Origin: Zonotrichia leucophrys gambelii
Lineage: Eukaryota > Chordata > Aves > Passeriformes > Passerellidae
Assembly (NCBI RefSeq): GCF_028769735.1
Contig: NC_088178.1
Span: 27,859,357 to 27,923,356 of the forward strand
Length of the DNA: 64,000 nucleotides
Direction of reading: 5' to 3'
In this document: in pieces, positions 25,773-38,402 of the stretch
How positions within the stretch are numbered: position 1 is the stretch's first letter
Layout: each line of letters begins with the position of its first letter
Made by a program: the position numbers and the translations under genes
The notes under the pieces: model-generated
Told to the model about the DNA's origin: nothing
Seen by the model: only the letters and a program-made list of their open reading frames with translations
Databases searched by the model: none

Positions 25773-28700
25773 CTCCATCCAAACAGTTTCAAACCCCCAA
25801 ACTGCGCTCTTTGTGAAACATCTGAAGGGAAAAAAAAGCCTCATTAATAAATAAGAAGCCATTTCAAATGACTCCATGTATGAGCAAACTGCTGTTATTG
25901 AATGCGACAGTTAAAGCAGATCTTCCAGTCATTTCCAAAATAATTATTTTCTAATTTTACTATCCCGCTCTCGATCCACAGTTCAGTGTGAATGTCTTTA
26001 TTTTCTGTTGAAGCCATGAGTGAAACCAGAATTTATTAAAAATAGTCAGCCTAGACTTAAAATGGTAATTTAGTTACTTTAAAGGTTCTTAACATTTTTT
26101 CACTGAAGCTTTTGGTGACTACTTTTCTTCCACACTTCTGTTTATTCAGAGGAATAGCTGGAATTACTCAGGTAATTAATGCAATTTTACAAAATATGAA
26201 AATGTCAAAATGTTGCTAGCGTTTCCATCAATTAAGAATTAATAGAATCCTCACTATAAATATCATTGCAAATGAAAATAACAATGATGGCGCATCTAAT
26301 AAATATTCAATTTCATCATATGGAAAGTTAATTAGCACTGCCAAAATACTCAGAAAAGTATCTTTTGTTTAAATCACTGAGCGTATCTATACGCACTTTC
26401 AGTCCAACTTTATCATGGTAATCCCCACATGTTGTTGAAGCGTCCGTGGCTTTGCTGATTTCTGCTTCTTACTTATGATTTATGGTATATCAAAAGGCAT
26501 ACATGTAGCAATAATTATCCTGCTCCTGCCCCTATAAAAATAACAAAGTGTGAACAGTGTAACATTGCAGCATGGATTTCCTTTGTTTTATACAGTAACT
26601 CTTGTATGTTCATATGCTGCTCAGCTGCTGTATAAATATTTTTAATAAAATTATTCCTTCTCTATCAGAGTTGCTAAATTCTCTGTATAGCTTAAACACT
26701 TCAGTGCATCATTATATATACTTTACATTGTATTCATTTTCTATGTGTGGCCTCCTCTTGCTTACAAGTATTTGTCTCGGTTGTTTGCTACTCTTTTTTC
26801 CTTCACCTGTCCTGAATATTGCCATGAATGTTTCTAATTTAAAGCCAGAGGAGTCAGTGGCTGATTAGAAGACAGGAAATTGGAGGATTAAACTGTCTGG
26901 TTGAACTTCCTTTACTTATCAGTACTGTGTAACTCACACTGGATTATAAACTCATTGGGACAATTTCTACAGTGTATCAGTACTTCCGTTTTCTCAGTCT
27001 TTATTTTTGTGGAGAAAGTATAGAAAATGGGGAAAATGGGCAATTTGCAGGTAAAATCAAATATTTTTTAATAACAGTGAAGCACTGGAAGTTGAAATTA
27101 AATTTGTACAAATGTCTTCAGGTATGAGAATTCATTCCATTTTAAGTCACACAGGTCTATAATATAGATTTTAAATTCAGTATGTAAACAACCAAGCAAC
27201 AGATACTTTCGGGGAGGGGGAGGGAAATGACATCATTTTAGTAAGAGGAGAAAGCGCCATGTTAACCCTTGTTCAACCCTCTTCTCTTCAGAAACTTCCA
27301 CATCTGTTGTGACACGACAGTGTAGCTGTGGGACAGTCTGAGGAAAGGCTGGAGAGAAAAGCCCGTTTATCCAAAAAAACTTTGTTTAGTGCTGCCCACT
27401 GAGCCAGGAGCTGGAGACGCGAGGTCCTCGCTCGGCGTTGGCCGGGAGGAGGACGTTGTGTAGGTATCTGTGTCACCAGGAGGAAGGGCACAGCTTTGTC
27501 CCCTTAAGGGCCAGCTCATTCCTGCTAGTGATCCCCATGTCTGATTTCCAGAGCTCATCATGCCCCTGGTTGTGAAATCATTGTGATAGGTGGGAAAGCC
27601 AGTAACAGCACGATCTGGAGGGTCTGTGTGGTGAAGGATGAACAGGAGAACTTCCAAGCTCAGTCTGAGCTGTACCTGAGGGGTCTTTGTGCTCCCACTA
27701 ACCATCATTTAATTTTGTATGCTGAACTGAGATCAGAAGGTGTCAAAACTGTGTTTAAAACCAGAGAAAATAGTGACTACCTGAAAGATCTAACATCTCG
27801 ATTTGAACCTAATCCTGTACTCCAGTTTAAACACCAGCGCTGGATCTTTAAACATACTGGGATGCTTGCGATGGCTTCTAGCAGTCTGGCCTTTATACTT
27901 TTGGCAAGTCCCTCACTATATTGGGAGTATAGTGCAAATGGAGATGAAAATAAAAGAATATTCTGAAACTTTTTGCTGCAAAGATCCCTGTAGTTTCCGT
28001 ACAAACAATCCAAAACTTTTTACAAAAAAAGGAAATAGATATTTGCTTTCCTAAACTTCATATGAGAGAAAAAAGGTAACATTTTTGGTTTATTAAAATG
28101 TTCCCATGCTTTAATCCCAGAGTGAAAAGAATCTCACTGTGCTGCTTGAAGCATCCCTCTCCCTCAGATGTGGTCACTCACACTGATTTATATTTAAATA
28201 TTATTTTAGGGTGAATAGAGTTGTTTCTTCATTGACATTTGAAGACAAATATTCTGGTACATAACAGCATGGTTTGGACTGATAATATCTTTGTTATTTC
28301 CATGAGTGTGACTAGGAACCTCTTTCGCAAGTGCTGCAGGTAATAATTACAGAGCTCATTTTGGGTGTTCGATTTCTTTGTATGTGTTCAAACACACACT
28401 TTGCACATGAAATACACTCATACTCTATTCACCCACAAACAGCAGAGGTCCTGCCATACTCCCAAGAAATTCAACTGATCTTGGATCAGGAGAAGCCAGT
28501 CTCAGTGAGGATCAGGTGCTGCACAAACCTGCGGTAGCTCTTTTACACAAAGGTTTCAGTCCTTACATTCACTGCAATGGAGATCTCTGGATCTATTTTC
28601 CATAGAGGAGATTAATGAAGAGTAATTCTCAGCAAGATAAAAATCATTAGAACAGATTAAATAGATGTGTTGACTAGTGGAGTGAGATTCAAAATATTTT

Positions 28701-30950
28701 GCCTGTATAAGCGTATCTGTTGTTCTTTGGTGGTTTGTTTTTTTTTTCAGAGGCTGTGAAACACAAAGTTAGCAATACAAGTAGGGATGGGTGGAAGTGT
28801 TGGATAGTACAGATGGCACTATAAGCTTGTAGGCTCTTACTACCCATAATTGCAATGCCCTTGCTTTCAAAGGAGTGCAGGTTGCCCTTGATGTACGCAA
28901 ACAGCCATATTAATTTCACAACCCAATTGGAGTCGCACACACGGATTGAGGTTGTCAATAGGAGCAGTGTGGAAATTAAGAGCACAAACAGTGCTCTCAA
29001 ATAGGCCTTTCTGCTTTAAACACGACTAACTCAAAAGGCACAGGGTGTACATGGTCACTGACAGAATATTTCCATAACTGAGTGTCTGTGAGTAAATTAA
29101 AGGGGAGTTTTTCCATAATTTTTTTTTTTTTTTAAATCTGGAATTCAATTAGTCTGAACCTGATTCCGCATGGAAATATACTGGTAAAGAAAATGGAAAG
29201 TAGAGCATGTCTTATTGGTTTATGTCAACAGAATATAAAGAGTATTCCAAAGTGACCCAAGTTAACCTTTTGTGTTCAGTAAGAAAAGAAAAAAATCTGT
29301 CTCATTTGATCATTCAGTCAATATTTGTATTTACTTTCAGGAACAAATAGAGACAACTTGCATGTGCACTTCTCTTTGACAGGGTTTTTTACTAGAAATT
29401 TTCTTTTGTGATTTTATTTGAAAGAGGGTAGGTTAAGAAGAATGGGTTAAATGGATTATTTAGGGCAGTGACTGAAAGGTGATTCACCAGGGTTTTACAA
29501 CAGCACAAATGGGGGACAAGTTTTCAAGGATTATAAGCAAACACAAGTAAAATTCAACTTTACTCATGATCTGCTGCTAATGAGGACTTATAGTTTAGAC
29601 AAATTAGGACTTGTTGCTTCCTCTCCTTTTACCTTGGTTTCTGAAGGAAATCAGTTCTCTATCTGCCATGTGCATGTAATGAAATTAGCATAAGGCACTA
29701 CTTGATAAACACAAGGGCTTCCCTCTTGTCCAAAAATCAATGAATAATGCTCAAACAATTTTAAAGAAAATAGTAACTTCTTTTACAAATTATAACTGTA
29801 TCACCTGATTTTAGGATGCAACTTTTTCATTATGGAGACACGTAGAGTTGTTGAAACTTGTTATTTTTCTATGGGCACCCATTCTTTTTGTTCTTAATGA
29901 AGTTTTCTAAGTATTCCACAGAAAAATGGGAGAAATACCATCCAGGGAAGTATAAGGGCATGTAGGAAGAGGACAGAGGCTTATAATGGTGGGAAACCTT
30001 TGGTGAGGGCCTTGCTCTTGGCAACCAGTGACCTTTGGTAATTTCTAACATAAATTTGTGTCAAGAGCTGAAAGTGTAAAGAATAGAAGGAAGAGGATGG
30101 ACCCAAGAGTGGCTGCTCAATACCAGTTCTGTAAAGGAGACTCAAGGGAGGGCAGGCTGTGATCTGAGGATGTTCCCTAGCATTAGGAAGAGATCACACC
30201 TGAGCAGAGAAAGTGAACCACAGGATGGTGGGTTTTTTTCCTACTCCAATAATTCCTTGAAGTTGTTTCTTTTCCATTACTTAAAATCCCATTCATGTGA
30301 CTAACATGGACTACCAACTGCTCAGGTCCAGTAACTGGACAACTGCACAGACAACTTTGTGGTTTATTTTCCTCTCTTTGGATGCAGATACAGGGTTTGA
30401 ATTGCAGAGCAGTTCCTCATTTGCCCAAACTATTCTGCACTGAGGCAACTCCACAGCAGGAAGCCAAAGAGCCACAGGACAGCAGCAGAGGCTGAACAGA
30501 GCAAGGCTCTGTGGCAGCTCTATGAGATGTCCCCATGACCAGCAGTGCAAGCACTTCTGATTGCATCTGCCCTGTTCCAGATTTTAGGGAACTTTGCTGT
30601 AAACTATGTGTAACTGAGAAAAGGAAAACAAGGAGGGGGGGAAACATGAAGACCAAGCTGACAGTGTGCCCTTGCAGCACAGGGATTCAGAAAAGCCTGG
30701 TGCTCCACTGGTCATGTCCCACAGCCCTGTATCCTGGTCTCTCCCACTTGACAAAGTGTGATTTCACAGCACCTTAACCTCCCTCCTGGAACCAGCTGTC
30801 CTCATCTCTGAGTGGTGCATCCACCTTTCTCTTACTTGTCCCAGTTTTTGAATCTACTCCTTGATCATGGAACCGATACTTCATAAACGCCCAGATCTTT
30901 GCAATAGTGAAATGCAGAGGGACAGGAAAGAGCGCAAAGCCCTAATGAGA

Positions 30951-30982
30951 AAAATGTTTTATCTAGAAAATGTTTTATCTAG
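30951..30982. repeat. Perfect 16-bp tandem duplication
   Basis: AAAATGTTTTATCTAG occurs twice head to tail with no mismatch. A recent slippage or repair duplication is the simplest origin. Confidence 0.95.
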
Positions 30983-32060
30983 AATAACTCAGAAAGTGAG
31001 ATATTTTCTGCCTAAGAACAGATATATAGATAGGCTGGGGACTTTTATTTTCCCTTGCAACAGGATAAGGGGCTAGAGCCAAAACACATGGAAGTTGTAC
31101 CCTGAAAAGCAGTGTGAGACAAGGCCTTCTGGAATATGAGAAATACAGACTGATAAGGGTGGAACAGCAGAGCTGCAGAGTTTTGAGTATAGTGAAAATT
31201 TCAATATGATGCAAACATCTGTTCATGTACTCTGGATTGAAATACCCAAACACCTGCACTCCCATACACATGCTCATGGCTACAGATTCCTTTGTTCTAA
31301 CAAGTTTTCTGGGTGCACACTCTGGGACAGGTGTGCATGAGCTTGGTGTGGAATTGTTTGTATGCTGAAGGTGTTTGCACCTAAAAAATGCAGGTGCCTG
31401 CTTTAAATGTGTGTTCTCACAAGCAGATGTGCAATGTGTTTCCCTTGGTTTCTGTACAGGTCTGCCAAAACTATCACTTTAATTCCTTTATGTCTCGTCA
31501 TTCCCTTGTATGGAATAGAATAAAGAAACTCACCTCAGAAAGGGTGTTAGATGGTAATTAATGGGTTTTAAAAATATCTGAAGATGCTGTAATTTAAGTA
31601 CTTGCCTTTTTAAAATAAAAGTTATTTGTGAATATAAGGGTTTGCAGAATTAGGAAACTAAAGACAGGAAAGACTGTGAGTCTTTCCATCTCCCAGCAGT
31701 CTGTTTTTTACTGTTTATTTATTGCTGACTTTTATTTTGCCTTTAAGCCAAACACTATGGGTTACTCATATAGCATATGCTTCTTCACTCTGCACACAAG
31801 TAAAAGCAGTGATCTCCAAATCAAGATAATATTTTAATAAATCTTGACTGAGGATGCCTGAAGTGGTACAAATGCTCACACTGTGTAAGACTCAGACATC
31901 TCCGTGCATGCCACTGTTTCATATTAAGTAGGAGTTTGGTAAATTGGGTGGATTACTGGGATTTCATTAAAAATTAAATGTACAATTATTTAGATGAATT
32001 TTTCACATATGCTTGTGGGCAAACAATTTTTGATTAGTTGTTGACATATAGTACACACAG

Positions 32061-32084
32061 TGCGTGTGTGTGTGCGTGTGCACA
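32061..32084. repeat. (GT)n microsatellite with GC interruptions
   Basis: Alternating purine-pyrimidine run of GT with occasional GC, followed by an alternating CATGTATAT segment. Alternating tracts of this type can adopt Z-DNA. Confidence 0.85.
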
Positions 32085-35000
32085 TGTATATTTACATGCA
32101 CGATATATAAATAAAATACAGACAGTAATACAGTGTTAGGAAAGTCCACTAGTAGTCATTAATTTGACAAGACTTGTATAGGATGAGAAGAATGATCTTC
32201 CTCAGAGTGAAAAATTATTTTCACTACATCACATTAAGACATTTATCCAATGAGCAGTGTAAGAGCTCTGGACCAAGCACAGCTCATCTCAGCTTGCTTT
32301 ACCTACCTCTTTGTAGAAGTTCCTCTTCCAAATGATGCTGTGGAAAGAAAAAATGTGTAATGCCTGTTACTGGCCTGGGGTTGCAGGATTTGCATCAGTG
32401 GAAGGAACTCTCTCCGTTTAATTTTAATTAGAAATCAGGTGGTAAAGCTGGGGAAATGATTTGTAAAGATCTGAAGTGTCTGAAGAGGAGTGGCTTGAAT
32501 AACACTGTATTAGTCATGAGGCGAGGAAGGAAGAATGTTGTCGTGATTTGAAAGTAACATTGTTCAGTAAACGAAGATGTGTGAAGCACTTGCTAAACTA
32601 AATTAGTTCTGAGGTTTGGTGCACGTTTGTGTAACTGTTCATTGAAGCTTTGAACAATTGTGAAGGAGAAAACAGAAATTCATTTATTAAGTAAAAAAAA
32701 TGCTTGAATTCTCTTCTGGTGGTGTTTATCTGCAGTGATTCAGCTGTGATTTTTCATATTTCAGACAGTAACATAAATTAGAACAAATAAATAGACTCAA
32801 TACCGTGTAAGCCTCTGAATTTTATTTTCAGGTGCCAATATAACAAAGACTTCACTTTCTTTCACGCAAACAGAAGTTGTAGAGAACTTTTAGGACCCTC
32901 TGCTCCTAATTTTTCTAAAGAAACTGTTCCTAAACAGATGACCTTTTTCTAATGCATGGATTCCTTATGCAAGAAGGGTAAATCTTGTGGTCTGAGCGTC
33001 CTCTGTGGAATATAATTGAATAATTGTAGCCATATACTTCATATTGTATTATCTTGTGATTAATTTTTCTAAGACTTGATGTTCCAACCTCTTCGTGGGG
33101 AGGGGGGACAGGATCTGCACTCTCAGGTCACGTTCCCATCTCGTTTTATGGCACCCCTGACACTCACCCATCTACCCGGGATCTTTACCTTTGTGCCACT
33201 ACACTTGTTGCTGTCTTACTCAGTTAAGAAGTACAAATAGCCCCAGCATTGCCAGCTGCAGTCCCAGGCTGGATCATTACTCCAGATTTGAGGTTAATCA
33301 ACTGCAAATTCCATTAGCTTCATACAGAGTGAAAATAAAGAACAGACGGTCTCGCATGCGAGCCAGAAGTCAGGTGCAGCACAATACGGCCAGCCTTCAG
33401 GTAGAGGGATTTTTTTCCCCTTTGGCCAACACCTCTGAGATCAGACCAAAGGAGATCAAAAAATATTTTCATGAAAGTTTTATAGACTCACTTTTTTTTT
33501 TCCTTCCCTTTTCTCTCTATTTCCAATTGCAAACGTTAGTTCTTCACTTGGCTCTGGTGGCATTTTTACCCTTTTTTCTGCTAAACAATGTGGAAAGTTG
33601 TTGTTCAGAGTTATATTCTCAGGCACTTTATGTTCTTTGCCTACTTGTTGATTGTGTGACTTGTTTTACTGCTTGAGGAAATGCTGGGTGATGTTTGGGC
33701 AGGATAGGGGGGCAGTTCACTGCTGAAGACCCATTTACTGAGATTCAAGTGCTGACAGGCACACACACCTTGTGAGCTCTGCTACAGATTTCAATAAGAC
33801 TCACACAATCAAAGCTGGACACACAGGAGAGCAGAGGCAGGAACCAGGCTTAGACACTTCCCTGCTGCTTTTTTTCCATGCTCTGTCTCCCCCCACTCCC
33901 CTGAGGTTTGTTTGTCATTCGTGATTTTCTCACTAGTCCATTTAAAATGTTTAACTACTTATTTTTGCATGTGCTGCAAGGGTCAATACTTATAGAAAAA
34001 TTTTTAAAAATTATACTGCAATTAATTTTGCAAGTTGAACGCAAAAAATAATGCCTTTGATAATCTGAAAATTCTAAAGCAAAAGCTTTCCCATAGAGCA
34101 GAAAAAAACCAGCAGGAAAGTCAAGTCTGCGGGCAGAAGTTGAGATGCTGCTGCACTCACAGTGCTCTTCACTTTCCAGGCTGAATTCTCAAAATGTACA
34201 TAAGCACAGTGATTGCCAAACAAAGTGAATTTTGTGTGCTTTGGTTTTTCTGTGCATCTCTCTCTCTTCACCCGGTTTTGATGGGGAAGGGAGGTGCCTC
34301 TGTATGTGTGTGTATATCTCCCTACATACATATGTTAGATTATCACTGGCACACCACTACAAAAGGTTAGGGAAAATATTGCTGCCAACAGAACTAAAGA
34401 TTAAATAATCCAATCTCTGGGAACTGTAAACTAACAATCACTATCACAAACGGGCCCTTTCTAATCATAGTTTGTGGTGGAATGAAAGATGCAATTGTCT
34501 GGAATTGATGAATATGGGATCCATGCTGGCTTCAGGGTCAAAGGTGACTTCATGCAAAGGTCCCTTTCTCTCTGGCACTGCTGCCTTTGTATAGCATAGC
34601 TTGGCAGCTATCTCTTTGCACTTCGGCTACCTGCCAATGCAGCTGGTACTGTGCAACTGTCTGGTACAGACTACAAAGCATCACTCAGCAACCAGCAGCT
34701 CCGCATGGGGCCCCTTTTCTAGGATGACAAAGAAAGATGGGCTATACATTCTGCCATCTATGCCCATTAAAAAGACTCTTAAATTGCATTACTACAAGTT
34801 ATTGTTAATTATGTAGTAGTCACTGGATCTGTATGATCCTTTGAGGGCTTGATAATCTTTACTGTATGCTGGCAGTGCGAGTAATCAAGAGGGAAAAATC
34901 AGTATTTTGTTGTGTAAAAAGTAAGTACTCATGTGGTGAGTTGCTTGTGTGTAGCCATATGAATGAAACCTTCACTTGGACAGGTTTCTGGCATATGCAG

Positions 35001-35629
35001 AAACAAAACTGATTCGACTAGGCAAATTACTTGTGAAGTTTTGTCCTTATAGTTTCAATATTCATGTTGCAGTTAGACTTGGGAAGTGCTTTTGTTAGTA
35101 AGCATTTATCCTGAAAGCTTGCTGGTTGTTAAAATGTGCCTTGAGCAGAAACAGGGATGGAAAAAAACAAAGTTCCTGGGTACATTAGAATGAACAATTT
35201 CAGTTTAGAAATCATAAAACTAACCAGTATTTACAGGAGGGAATTCTGATAATGGAAGTGGCATCACTGTCAGACTGATGGGACACTGAATATCCTGAAT
35301 ACTTTTTGCCTCAGTAGTGCATTTCCTTCCTGTTCTTAAGAAACTGTTTGCAGTGTAGTCAACAAAAGGAAAATGTTTGTCCCCCTTAAAGTTGAGGTCT
35401 TGGTTGTCTCCTGAGGAATGACTGAGCTACTTCTGTCTAGGCATGATGAATTGCTTTGCAACTAAATCTGCAGGCCTGATTCCAATGGGTATTTTCCAAC
35501 TCCTGTAAGTCTATCAGTGTTAATATAAAACTGGAATCGCTAATCTGGGCAAGCAAGATTGGATTCACCTTCAGCAGGATGTATAGATGACTTGCTCCAT
35601 AGATCCAAGTTATTTCAGCTTAAATATCT

Positions 35630-35715
35630 TGAGCCAAGTGCCCCTGTCAGCTGGCACGGCTCCCCTGAGGTTAATGGAGATGTACCAGTTTACCTCTCCT
35701 GAACTTTCTGGCACT
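35630..35715. repeat. Degraded amniote interspersed repeat, second copy
   Basis: CAGCTGGCACGGCTCCCCTG is followed by AGGTTAATGGAGATGTACCA and GTTTACCTCTCCTGAA. This matches the core of the same old amniote repeat class, where GGCTCCATTGAAGTCAATGG lies between an inverted pair of TTTACACCAG-type arms. The core near 35665 is a decayed palindrome. Family name not assigned. Confidence 0.4.
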
Positions 35716-36394
35716 TGTTTTTTCTGAGATTTCAAGGAAAAATCTGTAAGGAAAATGGTGGGACTTTTTTTTACTAGTGACGGAGTTTTTTCCCCCTTTT
35801 CTTTTTTCCTGCTTTCCCTGCACTATTTATGATCTTGCACTTGCCTCCTGTAGAGCTGGCAGGCAGCCTAAGATGTACACCAAATTCTGGGAAGGAAGCA
35901 ACACCATTTCTGTATAGTACCACTGTGAGAACTCGTCTGTTGGACCACTTTTATTTCCTCTTTTGTTCAAATTACACAAAAATCTGAGAGACACGAGATA
36001 CGACAGGAGATGAAAACCCTCAGTCTTCAGTTTCTCTCTTTCCTCCTTGCATCTAATATTCCTTTTCTAGCCTTGTTCTGGTATCGGCTATTTGAAATAG
36101 TTATATATAATTTAACATTATACAAAAGTATTGTCATATCAAACATAGTGAAACGGATTCCAAAAACACCATCTGGTATTTGGGAATGCACTGTGAGTTG
36201 GGAACGTGAGAAGAGATATTCTTTGCCACTTTGCTTGGGACCCAGCCATTAGCAGTGTAATTGCCAAGAAAAGGTGACAGGCTTCAGGCTTAATGCAAGT
36301 GGTTGGGTTTTTTTCCTCTCTCTCTCTCTTCCAGTCTGTTAACTCTATGAGTCCTAAACTAAAAGCAAAAGGCACTGTAAGGACAACACCAGGC

Positions 36395-36419
36395 AAAAAA
36401 AAAAAAAAAAAAAAAAAAA
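36395..36419. repeat. Poly(A) run of 25
   Basis: Uninterrupted A25. No polyadenylation signal or recognisable retrocopied body precedes it, and no target-site duplication was found by eye. Confidence 0.95.
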
Positions 36420-37599
36420 GGCTCCCTTAAATTTAAAGGCATGGCAGAAAATGAAAACAGTCTCTGGGCTCCTATAAGAAGACTGGAATAAGTGAAAGCA
36501 AAATAAGCTTGTTGAGAGGAGGAAAGAAAATAAGACATGTATGCTTTAAATCTGCAGTGTGCTACATGGAATTGTTCTCTTAAGTAGTGGATTTGTAATG
36601 ATTAGAGTTTCCCAAGCTTTATCCAAAAGCTCATTTCAAAGCCATCATTAGTTTCCTCTAATCCACCCAAAATTGCAAAACGCATATTGTGAAGGTCATC
36701 CGTGACTATTCGAAACCTGCTTTATTTGATGTTATCTTGCTTCTTCCTCCATATCTCCATCTATCCCTTTAAGGTGGGGGGGAAGAGACAGAGGGTTTAA
36801 TAAATTAAAATCTCAGATTGATTTCTGTGGGAATATTATTTTGCTGTGTAAGACTCCAAAGGGCACGCACAGTACAGTTTATATAATTTCATGTTACTGC
36901 CATTGGCAGGTGTAATTCTAACAAGTTCTGCCAATAATTCTCACCTGAGAACCAGATCAAACATGAGGGATGTGAAAAATCAGAGATATTTGAACAAGGA
37001 TCAAAGTCTCTGCATTGCATGCAGGAAGGCAAATAAACGAAAGATTTTCATCTTTATTGATTTCCATCTAACATTTGAAATACAGCCCTGTATTAATTCT
37101 CAGCTTTAAAAAAAGGCCACATTGATTTGTTTCGGCATGTCAGAAACTGCGATGCTACAATAGATCTGCTATTAAATTACACAAAATAAAATGATTTCTG
37201 GTGGGTGTAGCTAATGCTTGCCAAATTAGATGAAATGAAAGCTAACCCTCTTAGTCTAGCTGTTGTTTTTAAATATTTATGTCTTTAACAGACATTTGTG
37301 TGTGCCATGAGGGGGACTAGAAACTCCTTTGCTATCAGTCAGTTGATGTAGACATGCAAAATTCTTACAATCTCAGTACCAGACTCGCATGAAACGTTTG
37401 TCACCGCAAGTTCTTCCCATTTCTTTGAAATTCTTCCGCCGATTCACCACGCTGCTGCTTTGGCTCCCGCTACTTATTTATTTACTCCGATTGCATTTCC
37501 CTGCAAACGGGTTCTGTATGCAAAATTTAGGCTACAAGGTGTAGCACAGATTTTTGGAGCTGAACCTTTCAGCGCAGAAAAGGTGGTGGCAGCCCCATG

Positions 37600-37742
37600 G
37601 CTGCCAGATTGCTCGAGGGACTGCGAGAGAAGCTGCGAGCCCAGAGCTCGCCCTCTCTGCCGGCGACCAGCCGGCGCGAAACTTTGCCCTGAAACAAACA
37701 CCGCCACGCATCCGAGTGGGAGAGAGAGTCAAACGCCACAAA
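37600..37742. promoter_or_regulatory. CpG-dense islet in intron, candidate internal promoter
   Basis: About 13 CpGs lie within some 145 bases, including GCCGGCG and CCGGCGCG motifs, in an otherwise CpG-poor intron. The surrounding 37440-37860 stretch is open in several overlapping frames on both strands, which is what GC-rich, stop-poor sequence produces. It could be an alternative NFIA promoter or first exon, an antisense RNA start, or a CpG-rich enhancer. No known NFI N-terminus is encoded. Confidence 0.35.
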
Positions 37743-38383
37743 GGAATCTCTCTGTTCATTCTGAGACTTTTATGGGGTGCAATTATATCCTGGTTGTGCT
37801 CGGCCTGACCTCCAGCGCTGTTTGCTTTCTAAAAGGCAGCGATGGTCTCTGATACGGCGCTCATTTAGTACCAGGTTTTTGGCTTTGAACTGTGTCGATA
37901 CAAGGCAGTCCCCAAAGCACCAGTGACCCAAACCCTCTGATTCAGAACCCAACCCAGGCAGCCCAGAAGAAAGATAATGTTCTGATTTCTATCTCACAAA
38001 AACAAACACTCTTTTCAGGTAAAGCCACTCTCCAACAGAGTGTTGTATTCCTGGCATTGTTCAGTCCCTGCTGCTCCAACAGCTCTGCTTGGGATGGAGC
38101 AGTGAGGGACACATCTGGCACCCCAAAGTACAGAAATTTCTTGCTTTGATCTGTTCTGTGACACAGGGACAGACCACATGCAGGATTCCTGATTCCCACT
38201 CAAGGAATCAAGAAACACAACCAAAGATTGAATTTCCGGAGAGGTGTATTCACCTTTGAAAACTTTTACATACAAGAGGGAAAGCCCTTCAACACAGGTG
38301 AAATATGGTAATACTTTCTGCATTACAGTTCCTCCAGTAACTGAAATTGCACAAATTCTCTAATTCTCTCTTTTTGGCTGTGC

Positions 38384-38402
38384 TTTTTTTTTTTTTTTTT
38401 TT
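38384..38402. repeat. Poly(T) run of 19
   Basis: Uninterrupted T19. As a minus-strand poly(A) it would lie 3' of sequence to its right, but that sequence shows no recognisable retrocopy. Confidence 0.95.

Larger units (their letters stand above)
22550..37440. other. Intronic non-coding block, AT-rich
   Basis: Unique AT-rich sequence with simple repeats (24.61, 32.06 and 36.40 kb), a 16-bp tandem duplication at 30.95 kb, and degraded amniote repeats near 25.65 and 35.63 kb. No intact mobile element was found. The 127-codon frame at 27583-27966 and the 161-codon frame at 33191-33676 show no recognisable protein features. Confidence 0.55.

Noticed and set aside
27583..27966. 127-codon plus-strand frame
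   Set aside because: Looked possibly protein-like in its middle, but no domain was recognised, and frames also overlap it on the minus strand and in another plus frame. Left out pending a codon-conservation test.
33191..33676. 161-codon plus-strand open frame
   Set aside because: Leucine-, serine- and phenylalanine-rich sequence encoded by T/C-rich DNA. No domain, no splice structure and no family resemblance. Consistent with chance.
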